In this document: positions 44,401 to 55,000 of the stretch, piece by piece
Position numbering within the stretch: position 1 is the stretch's first letter
Layout of the letters: each line of letters starts with the position of its first letter
NCBI GenBank assembly: GCA_013400115.1
Contig: VXBP01002899.1
Location: 1 to 64,000 of the forward strand
Source of the DNA: Rhinopomastus cyanomelas
Taxonomy: Eukaryota > Chordata > Aves > Bucerotiformes > Rhinopomastidae
Length of the DNA stretch: 64,000 bases
Direction of reading: 5' to 3'
Program-made: the position numbers and the translations under genes
The notes under the pieces: generated by a model
What the model saw: the letters and a program-made list of their open reading frames with translations, nothing else
Database searches by the model: none
What the model was told of the DNA's origin: nothing

Positions 44401-47400
44401 TGGAGTCAGGTCGGGGTCGGGCTCTTCTCCCAGGCAACCAGCAGCAGGAGAAAAGGGCAGGGCCTGAAGCTTCCAAAGGAGGGTTAGGTTGGATGTTAGG
44501 AAGCCCCTCCTCACAGAAAGGGGGATCAGAGCCTGGAATGGACTGTCCAGGGCAGTGTCTCCAGCCCTGGAGGTGTTGAAGGACAGCCTGGCTGTGGCCT
44601 TTAGTGGCCTGGTCTGGCCACTGGAGTGATGTTAGGTCCTGGTCAGGGCTGGATGAGCTCAGAGGGCTTTTCCAGCTTCAGTCTTTCTGGGATTCTGTAA
44701 GAGAAATCCCTGTTGGTAACCAGAAGCAGCTCCAGTCACTTGTCCCTAGGAAGGGGACTTCTCTAATGCCCTGAGCAGTCCAAGGTGTTGCTGGATGTTC
44801 AGGGGAAGCCACTAGAGCTGCAGCTCAGCCACCTCCTCTGTGCAAGGGCTGTAAAACTGCTCTAGGAAAGCAGAGAGTAACTGCAGCCCGCGGGAAGGGC
44901 TCCCTGGCACAACTATTTTGAGACCAGGATCAGTCAGTGACAACGTTCTGTTTGCAACCAGAAGCAACAGCACAAAGCAAACAAAGAGCAAGGTTTAGCC
45001 AGAGGTGGTGTCACACTGTCACCACCAGCCCTGTAGATTATGAACTGATCCATGGAGATGCTTAACCCAGCAAAATCCTCCCAGCGTGTGACTGCACTGT
45101 GGTCCAGAGCTCTGCTCAGTGACCAGAAAGAGCCTCCCCTGAAGAATGATGATGAGACAGAGGCTTCACTCCCAGCCAAGGCAGGAATTCCAGGGGTGGG
45201 GGATGACAGGGTCTGGAGCAGCATCATAGCAGCAGCAGCCTCAGACAGGTGTCGTTCCCCCCCACCCAGCCACAAACGTTTATGGAACAAAAAGGGCAGT
45301 TTCAAGAGAAGATTTTGAAGGAGGAGGAGGTTTTCCTCAGGGAAGCAAATGGGAGAGTCTGGCTGTCTGCAGGGGTTGTAGGGAAGCACCTGCTTCACAA
45401 ACCAGTGTAAACTGGAGCAGCACAGGCACTGTCCACCAAAACAACTGCATCCACTGCAGTAGGGCCAGGCTGCTGTGAGGATGTTAGTGATGAGCAGGGA
45501 GAAAGGCCAAGGAGGTGTTCTGTGAGAGGAGACTGAAAAAGGCCTACAGGGAAGGAAAGGGCTTCTCCTCTGCAGGATTAGAGCCACAGACTGGTTTGGA
45601 TTAAAGAGATGTTCAGAGCTGCTCCAGTCCCACTCTCTGCCCTGAGCAGGGCCATCTCCAACCACAGCAGGTTGCTCAGAGCCCCAAGGTCCAACCTAAC
45701 CCAGGATGGTTCCAGGGATGGGGCTTCTCTTACCTCTTGAGGCAGCCTGGGCCAGGCTCTCATCACACTCAGTGTCAACAGTTTCTTCCTTCTGTCCTGT
45801 CTGAATCTCCCTCTTTCAGTTTAACCATCAACCTGTGTCCTGTCCCACAGCCTCTAGTAAAATGTCTGTCCCCATCCTTCTTATCAACCCCTTTAAGTGC
45901 TGAAAAGCCACACTAAGGTCTCCCTGGAGCTTCTCTTCCCCAGCTGAACCCCCCCAACTCTCCCAGCTTGTCCTACAGTAGCAGGTTCCACCCTCAGGTT
46001 ATTTCTGTCCCCTCCTCTGGCCCCACTCCAACAGCTGTCCTGTGCTGATGAGCTCAGGGCTGGACCCAGCCCTGCAGAGTGGTCTTGGTGACTACAAACT
46101 CAAAGAACAGCAGAGCACCAGGGACAGCCAGAAGTGGAAGTCCTGACCCTCATTTCATATCAGAAGAGTAAATAAGCAGCAGTGAGGAGCAAGTCAAATC
46201 TGCAGAGGCCTTAGCAGCCTTGGCCTGAACTCCCAGAGGATGGGCATGCAGCTCCCAGCTTGGCCAGGCCCACGACCACGGCACACCATGAGGAAACAAC
46301 ACTGAGAGGCCACACTACCTTCTTTTTTCTCTTTGGCATCAACAACGAGAGATTCAGACCACTTCTCCACCATCTCCCTGCAAACATCATTTAAGAGATC
46401 TTCTTCCTAGTGAGAGAAAAGACAAGTCTCAGTCCTGGAGCAGTGCTGGTTTGCTTTAAACACAGATGGGGAAGGAAAGTCCCTGCTGCAAAGGGACAGA
46501 GCACCCAGTGATTCACATGAACCCTGTTCATTCCACACTCACAGGGCTCTGGTTCCCCTGGGAGCACTCAGCTCATGCAAGGGTGTTGGCTCGGCTCGGA
46601 ACAGAGAGCTCCTCAACCCACGAGGCAAACACCAGGTGTCAAAGCTGCCACCCCACAGCCCTGCCCCAAGCTGGGGGATGTTGCAGCACTGTGGCCACTA
46701 GCTTCCCAAGTGAAGCAGCTCTGACACCACACACTGGTTTCACAGTGCTGGCTCAGCCCCTCAAACAGCAGAGAGAGGCCATTGGGGTATCTTCATGCTC
46801 CAGAGCAATTGCCCCCAGCACCCTCTGTCTCCTCAGGCAAGGCTGTGGAGAAGCTGCTCAAAGGCTCCTCCAAACCAATGCCCATGAAGTGAATAAATCA
46901 AAGTGGGTAACGCAAGGTCAGGGCCAGTACAGAGCTGAAAGCACCTTGGTGGAAACAACAGACCATGTCCTCCCCTGACAGGGATGTTCCTGTCCCATTT
47001 GACCTGCCCAGGGCACGGAACCCCTCCAGAGGTGACAGTGGAACACATTCACAGGGCTGGTCATGGCTCAGGAAGACTAAACTGCACCGAGCCAGCATCA
47101 GGACAGGGTTCCCAGCAGCAGATCCTTCACTCCTGGAGCTCCACTGTGCCCAGCTCCCTCCTCAGTGCCTGCGAAGAGTCTGGCAGCCACTGCAGCTGAA
47201 GTTCCAGTGTGAGCTCAGGTTACAGAAGCTGAATCTGGCAAGAAACACGATGCTTACAAAAAGTGTTTGGAAGAGCTACAGGGAGCTGCAGAGAGCAAGA
47301 AGGTCTCCCTGAACCTCCTTCTCTCCAGTTTGACCCCCCTAGTTCCCTCAGCCCCTCATCAGAGCACTGGTACTCCATACCCTTCTGCAGCTCCACTGCC

Positions 47401-48829
47401 CTTCTCTGAACCCACTCCAGCCCCTCAATGTACTTCTGGCAGTGAGTGAGGGGCTGAGAACTGACCCCAGGAATGACTCTCATTAAATGTGTGTTGAGCC
47501 CTTCATATTGAATCACAGAACCATAGAGTGATTGAGGCTGGAAAAGCCCTCTGAGCTCATCTGCCCAGCCCAAGACCTAACATCACCACATCAGAGAGAC
47601 CAGGGCACTAAGAGTTATAGCCAGGCTGTCCTTCAACACTTCCAGGGATGGGGACTCCATCACTGCCCTGGACAGTCCATTCCAGGCTCTGATCCCCCTT
47701 TCTGTGAGGAAAGGCTTCCTAACATCCAGCCTAACCCTCCCCTGGCAACTCTCCTCATCAGCCTTTCCTTCCAGTCCCTTCCCCAGCCTTGTTGCTCCTC
47801 TAGACCCGTCCAGCACCTCAACATCTTTGTTGAAGTGAGGGGCTCCACACTGCTCCCAATACTCAAAATGAATCTGATATCAGTGGGAATCACAAGTCCT
47901 TTGTCCCTCTGCTGTTTCTCTGCAGATCAGCTTCAAATATCTCCTGGGTTTGTCCTTGTAGGATCTCTTCCCCAACCTGAGACCTGGTTGTGGCCTGAAC
48001 AGCCCTGAACTGGGCTGAGCTATTACAAAGTAAGAATGAGCTGCATTCTGTTTGGCTTGAAGAGAAGAACAGAAACAGATGATGGTTCCAAGTTTCTGGA
48101 TTTGAAATGGTTGCATGGCCTGAAACTCCAAGAGCAATGGTGCCCTGGGTTGTACCATCAATAGTGTGGCCAGCAGGACTGGGGGTGTCATCCTCCCCCT
48201 CTACTGAGCACTGGTGAGTCTCCCCCTCCAGTACTAGGGGCAGTTCTGGGCCCCTCACTTCAAGAAAGAGATTGAGGGGCATCAGCATCGATCTCGCCTC
48301 TCTGGCTCCTCCTCTCCAGCTGAACAGCCTCAGCACCCTCAGCCTCGCCTCCAGCCTCCTGAGCATCCCAGTGGCTGCGCTGGACTCTCCCCAGTAGCTC
48401 CCTGTCCCAGAACTGTTCCCAGTATTCAGCTGGGGTCTCATCAGGGCCGACTTTTCTGCCCCCGCCCCGCTCCACCGCAGCTCCCAAAGCTCTAACCAGC
48501 CCAAGGACGGCCCCAATCCCTCTTCTACCCCCCTCTCGCCAAACCAACAAACCCCAAAACAGCCTCGGATCCCCCCAAGATCCCAGAGCGACCCCGGGGA
48601 AGGGTCGGCGGGACTCCCAGGAAAGGTAACTTCCCCCCCACAACCGCCCACCCCTCCCCTCACACACCAGGCAGGCGCCCAGGACCCCGCGCAGGGCCTC
48701 CAGCCGCTCCCCATCGCTCTCCTCGGCCCGCAGCAGCCCCTCAATGTAGGTCCCGTAGACAGCGCGGTCCAGCCCCAGCGCCTCCAGCCGCGCCGCCAGC
48801 CAGGCCGGGAACTCGTCGGGCGCCGCCAT
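41246..48829 (-). CDS. CCDC43: CCDC43, coiled-coil domain protein 43 (4 exons)
   Basis: CCDC43 is a small, broadly expressed coiled-coil protein of poorly defined function, reported in association with cell growth. Exons, 5' to 3' on minus: 48829-48668, 46406-46319, 43577-43412 and 41462-41246; phases agree and total 210 aa (human 224). Residues 1-54 form the N-terminal helical block (WLAARLEALGLDRAVYGTYI). Residues 55-83 contain EEDLLNDVCREMVEKWSE. Residues 84-138 contain KQARMVVKPKEVSQEEKQRK and [15 protein letters not shown]. The strongly conserved basic coiled-coil tail (about 150-210) reads LFRNTNVEDVLNARKLER onward to KKRTQKGERKR. Exon 3 uses an unusual GTGCTT donor, and the linker YPFPELLDTRALSALNSLPA replaces the longer acidic linker of mammals. 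It shares a promoter with DBF4B. Confidence 0.95.
42405..42605 (-). repeat. CR1 3' fragment, antisense relative to plus, in CCDC43 intron 3
   Basis: TCACAGAATGGCAGGGTTGG, AGGGACCTTAAAGATCATCC and GGGCAACCTGTTCCTGCATC. Same orientation as the CCDC43 transcript. Confidence 0.85.
43412..43577 (-). CDS. CCDC43: CCDC43 exon 3
   Basis: 166 nt after TGCCCTTCCCAG; codes DELKALASMMEKQARMVVKP and [20 protein letters not shown]. The only donor that keeps frame into exon 4 is CCG|GTGCTT (weak). Otherwise the frame reads on to a stop at 43375, giving a shortened isoform. Confidence 0.85.
44230..44702 (+). repeat. CR1 LINE fragment, sense on plus, in CCDC43 intron 2
   Basis: CAGGTCCAGAGGAGCAACAT, GGGTTAGGTTGGATGTTAGG, GAATGGACTGTCCAGGGCAG, AGGGCTTTTCCAGCTTCAGT, then GGGATTCTGTAA. 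Confidence 0.88.
45575..46090 (-). repeat. CR1 LINE fragment, antisense
   Basis: GGATTAGAGCCACAGACTGG, AGCAGGTTGCTCAGAGCCCC, GGATGGTTCCAGGGATGGGG, then CCTGTGTCCTGTCCCACAGC and AACTCTCCCAGCTTGTCCTA. Same subfamily as 52.64 and 59.2 kb. Confidence 0.85.
46319..46406 (-). CDS. CCDC43: CCDC43 exon 2
   Basis: 88 nt after TTTTCTCTCACTAG; codes EEDLLNDVCREMVEKWSESL and VVDAKEKKE, donor AAG|GTAGTG, phase 1. Matches the human EEDSLLNICKEIVERWSE block. Confidence 0.93.
47285..47885 (-). repeat. CR1 LINE fragments, antisense, compound
   Basis: A CR1 body piece (GGTCTCCCTGAACCTCCTTC to about 47480) precedes a separate terminus from about 47510 (AATCACAGAACCATAGAGTG, AGGCTGGAAAAGCCCTCTGA, CTAACATCCAGCCTAACCCT), ending near GAAGTGAGGGGCTCCACACT. 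Confidence 0.85.
48195..48410. repeat. Broken CR1 fragments of mixed orientation
   Basis: GGCAGTTCTGGGCCCCTCAC then TTCAAGAAAGAGATTGAGGG (sense) run into TCTCCAGCTGAACAGCCTCA (antisense-like), a rearranged remnant just 3' of CCDC43 exon 1. Confidence 0.55.
48668..48829 (-). CDS. CCDC43: CCDC43 exon 1
   Basis: 162 nt, MAAPDEFPAWLAARLEALGL to GVLGACL, donor CTG|GTGTGT in phase 0. The MAAP start is chosen over an upstream in-frame Met (MSRRG, 48880) because it matches the family N-terminus. Confidence 0.9.
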
Positions 48830-48912
48830 CTTGGAGCGGGAGGGGCGGGGCGGGGCGGGACGGCGGCCGCGGCGGGACAAACCTGCGCGGGGGCGGCCCC
48901 GCGATTTAAACG
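48830..48912. promoter_or_regulatory. CCDC43-DBF4B bidirectional promoter
   Basis: Only 83 bp separate the two start codons. The segment is extremely GC-rich with GGGGCGGGGCGGGGCGGGAC (overlapping Sp1/GC boxes) and CpG dense, without TATA. The CpG island continues into both first exons (about 48440-49200). Confidence 0.8.
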
Positions 48913-49050
48913 ATGGCGGCAGTGAGGTTTGGCACCGGCCCCGGGACCGGTGTCATGGCCCGGCCCCTCCACGGGAAAACCTTCTATCTGGACTTGCCGG
49001 GCGGGCGGGACGAGCGGGAGCTGGCGGCAGCCATCGGGCGGCTCGGCGGG
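48913..49050 (+). CDS. DBF4B: DBF4B exon 1
   Basis: 138 nt; MAAVRFGTGPGTGVM, then ARPLHGKTFYLDLPGG and AAIGRLGG, donor GGG|GTGAGC, phase 0. KTFYLDLP matches the motif N start (KSFYLDLP in human). Confidence 0.9.
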
Positions 49051-52000
49051 GTGAGCGGCACCGCGGCGGTTCTTCCCTCCTCGTCCTCCGCTCTCGGTTC
49101 ACCCCCGGTCCCTCCCGGGGCTGCTTTGGCCTCTGAACGCGGCCTCGGGTTCCCCCTGCCCGGTGCTGAAGCCTGGTCGTGGCGCCGTCTGCGGCGGGGA
49201 GGTTTCCCGGCCGTGGAGGGGGGTTAACTGGAGAACAGGAGGCTCAGGGGGGCCTTCTGGCTCTCCGCAACTCCCTGAGCTCCAGGAGGTTGGAACCAGG
49301 TGGGGTCGGTCCCTTCTCCTCAGGACCAAGGGACAGGATGAGAAGAAACGGCCCCAAGTTACCCCAGAGGAACGTGAGGTTGGCCCTGAGGAACAATTTC
49401 TGCCCCCAGGGGGTTCTCCAGGCCTGGCCCAGAGTGGTGGGGGAGTCCCTATCCCTGGAGGGGTCTCAGAGCCCTACAGTTGTTGGGTGAGGGGCAGGGG
49501 TTAGTGGGGCCCTGGCAGTGCTGGGAGAGAGGTTAGGCTCGATGGGCTGAAAGGGCTTTTCCACCCTGAACCCTTTTCCCATTCCATGGCAGCACCTTCC
49601 AGACCTCATTACAACAGAACCTGCTGCTGTAGCAGCTGCTGCCTCAGGCTGCTCCAGTCTCTGCCTCTCTATGAACCTGTGTGTTAGCAGCAGCCCAGCA
49701 GAAAGCAGAGTCACAGGGCACTAAGTTCATATCCTAAGTTTTGGGCTTCCACCTCTTTCTTGGACTTGTGTGTCTGTGCAGAGGAAAGTGTTGATGCTTC
49801 AGCTGTCTGGTTCCTCCTGGCCTGCTCTGTGTTGCAGCTGCCTGCTCCAGTGTTGGCTTTTCCTTCTCACAGGTTATAGAACTAGAGGGACCCAAGAGCT
49901 GATGCTCAACCTTGCAGCCTGCAGCAGAGGAAGGTGTCAGCACCCAACAGAGAGGAGATACTGTTCACCTTGAGCAGGGGCAGTTCAGATCTGCAGCAGT
50001 GGGTGAGGGGGGTTGATGGGACCTGAGTGTCCCAGATATGGGGGGAGTCAGGAGTAGGAGAAGGAGCTTGAGGACAGATGAAGGGACACTGTAGAGAGGT
50101 GGGTGCTGGTCTCTTCTCATAGGTCATTAGTGATGGAACCAGAGGGACTCACCTCAGGCTGCACCAGGGAGGCTTAGGCTGGACATCAGGAAAATCTTCT
50201 TCCTGGAAATGGCCAACAGCCCTTAGAACAGGCTGCTGGGGGGGGGGGGGGGGGGGNAGTCCCTGTTCCTGGAGGTGTTTAAAGGTCATTTAACTGTGGT
50301 GCTGAGAGATCTGGGCTAGTGGTGACCTTGGCAGAGTTTGGTTATTGGTTGGACTTGATCTTAGGGGTCTTCTCCAACCTTAATGATTCTGTGATCCTGT
50401 TCTGTTTGCTCCCTGCACATTGCAGACTCTGTCCTTTCTGAGAGGCATCAGGAAGGAATGGAAGAGGGAACAGCTGGTAGAGCTGACCACTCTGAGCAGC
50501 CTCTCTGCTCTCTGGAGTTTCTTCTTGTTCAGGAGGACTTTTGCAGCTCAGACTTGGATGGCTTCAGAATTTCTGTGTCTCTCACTCCAGGTGACTGAAA
50601 GCTTCCTGAGCAAAGAAGTCAGCTATGTGGTTTCCAGCAACAAAGAAGCTAAACAAGACAAATCCAGGACTTTCACCAAGAGGCAGAGCAATGTTTCTTC
50701 AGAATGTGCAAGAGCCACAGGCCCGATGCCTTCTACCTCCAAAGGGACCCACACAAGACCTCACCAGAAGCCACCAGACACTGTAAGAGCCCTGAAGTTT
50801 TAGAACCCCTCAAAGTTTGGCCCAAGGAATCTATAGAGTAGAACTAGAGACTAGTGTTGGATGGTGAAGTTGTTCCTGCTCTGAGTGAGTGTTTTATGTG
50901 GAGTTTTTTACCCCTGCTCTGGCAGTTCATTTTCATTCCCATGTTCCTTGTCTCTGCACCACACTGGCCACTGAAGCGCGTGTTGTGGCTTTGAGCTGCT
51001 GAACAAGGGTGTCAGCTCAAGCAGCGGAGGCAACAGAGGGCTTGGCTGCCTTCCTCAGGGAATGGATGACCTTCCTGGAACAGCCAGAGAATTGCAGACA
51101 AGAGAAAAGCATTGTGGGCTCTGGGCACCTGCTCACAGAACAGGCAGGGCAAGGCTGTTATAGCACAGATGACCTACAAAGGCAGCTCACCAGAAGGGGC
51201 TTGCTAGGTCCTGTTCACCCAGCCAGGGCTAGGATTTCTGCTCAGTAGAGCTCATGGCCAAAGCTCCACAGTCCTGTGGGGAGAACCTGCTGCCCTGATG
51301 GAGGCCACAGGCATCCCTGCTGGCTGGGTCCAGGCTGCCTGTGGGTGGGAGGCCTGAGCTGATGTCAGGGTTGCACTCGCACGCTGTGTTGTGCTGTCTG
51401 TGCTCACAGCACCGTCCCCTTGTCTTACAAAGAGCTTAAGATGAAATTTGGCTTGAAAATGAGACCCTGTGCTCAGAAAGGGCTACCAAAGGTGATCCTA
51501 CCCCCCACCAGCCTGCTGGGGCTTGGCAAGCGAAGGCTCTGAGCTACGCTGCTGCTTCTCTGGCTCACTCAGCTGTTCAGTAACAGCCAAGTCCTGGCTG
51601 AGCAACTGCTGAGTGCAGACCTGATGGCTTCCTCTGTGGGTTGTGATCCCTGGAAATGCTCAGTCCTGCTGTCTTTGAGATCGAGTCTTGGCCAGACTCC
51701 CCTCTCCAGTCGAGAGCCAATGTCTCTAGAAGCCCTTTTCACTGGCCAGTCTGCTGCTGCCTGGCAGCTCTTGGCTTTCGTGTAGTACTTGGCTTCTTTC
51801 TCTGCAGGTGCTGATCAGCAGGGGGAAGGAGCTGCTGCAGAAGGCCATGAAGAATCAGGTGAGCAGCGTGTGGATGGGCTTTTTGTAGCTGGGTGTGTTC
51901 AAAGTACTGCTGAGCAGTGCAGAACCAGTGCCAGCCGCTTCTCCGGAGCCTCTGCCTGCTGAAGAGAGCAGATTCTGGGGCTGGTGGGGGTATGAAACAG

Positions 52001-55000
52001 TTGCTTGTGGCTCTGTAGGGTACTGTGCTGATATATTTGCCCCTGGAGCTGTATTGTCAGGTTGTGTTAGTACTTCTAAGGCCTGTCCCAGCGATCTGGG
52101 TGCTCAACGCAAGAGCGTTATTAACACAAGACTCATTATTAGCTGAATTTTTAGCCTAAAAAAACCCTAAAGCCGCAGGGTGGGGGCAAAATACTTCCCT
52201 GGGGTCATTTCACTGGTAGCACAAGTGGCCAGAAGAATGTCAGTGCCCACACAGAATCCCCTGCTTAGAGCAGGGATTACAAATTTGACCTACATGCTAT
52301 TAATTTGGGGTAGATGAAGCGTGAGCTCCAACCCTTTCTGCTGTGCCCTGATTTTAATAACAGCCACATAATGCTCTGCTGGTTGGGCAGCAGGAAAACC
52401 TTCACTAAGTGAGGTTGAGAGCCACGTGTGCCCGTGGAGCTGCCCCTTGGCAAACCTCTCTATCCACACAGGACACCTGCAGCGGCAGCAGCATCCTCGC
52501 CAACGCCCGCCTGTGGGGAGTGCAGATCCTGCACGTGGATGGTATCCTTCGCCGTGGGCTGGGGGTTTCTGAGGCAGGTGGAGCACAAGTGATGCAGTGA
52601 GAGTGGCACAGGAGGAGGAGGAGGAAGGAATAGAATCATAGAATAGGATATTGTGGGTTGGAACAGACGTTTCGAGGTCATCTAGTCCCTCCCCCTGCAC
52701 TGAGCAGGGCCATCTCCAGCCAGAGCAGGTTGCTTAGAGCCTCAGAGTCCAACCTGACCTGGGATGGTTCCAGGGATGGGGCTTCTTCCACCCCTCTGGG
52801 CAGCCTGGGCCAGGCTCTCACAACCCTCACAGGGAAGAATTTCTTCCTCACATCCAGTCCAAACCTACCCCCTCAACCAGTTTAAAACCATCACCCCCTG
52901 TCCTGTCACAGCAGCCCCTGCTCAAAAGTCTATCCCCAGCTTTCTTAGAGCCCCTTTAAGCACTGAAAGGCCACACTAAGGTCTCCCTGGAACCTCCTCT
53001 TCTCTAGCTGACTGCCCCCAACTCTCCCAGCCTGTCCCACAGCAGAGGGTTCCAGCCCCTGGGTCCTTGATCACCCAGCACCTGGCTGATGCCATTCTGG
53101 CTGTGATTGGTAAGGGCTGCCCTTCAAATTCCAGGTGAACTTGTATCTGTAGAACCTCCTGCTGTCAGAGCAGCAGCAAGCACAGGTGTGAGGTACCAAA
53201 CTGTAACATCAGAGAGTGGTCAGTACGTTAATTAGTTCCCATTTTACTAATTGACCTGGACTCTCAGCCCACACTGATGGCAGCTTTGCTCTGTTGAGTG
53301 AGGAGATGCCAGTGTGTGAGGGCCTGTGCTGGAAGGCTCTTCCTATCCTGGTGATGGATGGGGAAGGGGTGACACAGAAGACAGATGGTGAATCTCTGGT
53401 TCTAATAATAGGGCTGGAGTAAAAGGTTCCTGAGTGTCCAGTGACAGTGACAAACAGTCATGGCCCAGGTTGTCTAGGTGCAGGGTGGAGGCAGCTGCTG
53501 CTTGGACCCGACATCATAAGCAGCTCTGCTGGCCCACAGCAGCATCAAAGGCCTTCAGGGTCTGGTCTGTGCTGCAAAACCCCAGACAGCACCTTGTTTA
53601 CAGACTCCAGCTCTGCTAAAGAGCAAAACAAGGTGCCATCCCTCCAAGTTCCTTTCCCTGGCTCCTTGGGTGAATGGGCTGTGAAGGACTGATGCTGAGG
53701 CAGGTACAGACACGGATGGGGAAAGTCACATCTTGCTGCAGTTGAGGGGAGCAAATCCCCTCCTCACCTTCTCGTGTGGCCCTTTGACATCCTGCCTGCG
53801 CAGAAATGCTGTCGTACGCTCAACAGCTGCTGCGTGCCGTGTCGGGAGCAGGGACCCGCTGCCAGAAGACAGAGGTAACTGGCCTAACTCCAGCCTGTTC
53901 AAGGTGCTGGGGGTCCCTTGGTAGCTCTGAACAATCCCTCTGCCTTCTCGGGTGCTAATGGGTGAGTTAAGGGGTAATTCCCCAGGTTTTCATCCTCCAC
54001 TGGGGCTTCTGATGTCAGTGGAAGCAACAAAATTCAAAGACTTCTTCCTTTATTGAAGTGGGGATGAAGCCAGATCATAGAATCATTAGGGATTGGAAGG
54101 GACCTAGAAAGATCATTAGTCCAGTCCCCCTGCCACAGCATCTGCATTCAGGCAGCACTGATGGTGGCTTCTAAAGGACTACAGGTGGAACAGAGGTCCT
54201 ATGGGGCCTGTCCTCTGGCTCTCTGTGTGTTTCAGTGTGCTGGGAGAGGCCAGTGAGAGGGTAGAGGGGAAGATCAGAGTGGGGCAACCTTTACATCACA
54301 CTTAAACTAACTCAAGGGGGTAAACTATCAAGGAGAGGTGATGCAGTCTGTGATGTGGGAGCTCTGCACTGGGGGGTTAGACTGCTGTATCCTCCCTGTG
54401 CTGCTCTGGGAGCAGTTGCTGCAGCTCTGCCTGTGCTGGCTCTGATACTCGGCGTGTCCTCTTCTTTAGGAGAAGCTCCCTGTGTCGGGACTGAAGCTCC
54501 GCAAAGGTAGGGCCCTGAAGTTGTGCTGCTGTTGACACCTGCTGCCCAAAGCTTCATGTTGGCTTCACTCTCCCAGCTGGAACTCCTGTGACTGCTGCCT
54601 GCTGAGGGTGTTTGTTGTGGGAGGGGGTCTGTTACTCCTCACCTGAGCCTGGCTGCAGCCTCCTGATCCAGCTGAGGGTGCTTGGCCTTTGCTTTCGGGT
54701 GGGATTTTAGAAACCCCCCAAACCCTCTGTGGTGCAAAGTACCTGAGGGCTGTGCTGCTGGCACTGCACGTTGAATCCCCTGGCTCAGCCCAGGCTTGGG
54801 AGAATAATGTGTCCTACGGAGGAGAGCATGTTCCTCACAGCCCACTCACTGCTGTTAGGCTGCGACGTTCTGCTGAGCCACCGAGCCAGGGATAGATCCC
54901 ACTTCCAGGGGAGGAGGGAGGGAGGGAGGGAAGCAGAAAGCAGGTTCTCATCTGCAATTAGACAGGAGCCAATTGTGGTACCAAGATTGGCACTGCTGAC

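Noticed and set aside
44934..45665. 243-codon minus-strand open frame in CCDC43 intron 2
   Set aside because: No family resemblance, overlaps a CR1 copy at its start, and no splice signals linking it to CCDC43.
47890..48972. 360-codon minus-strand open frame spanning CCDC43 exon 1
   Set aside because: It crosses the exon 1 donor, CR1 debris and the bidirectional promoter in a frame different from CCDC43; GC richness removes stops.
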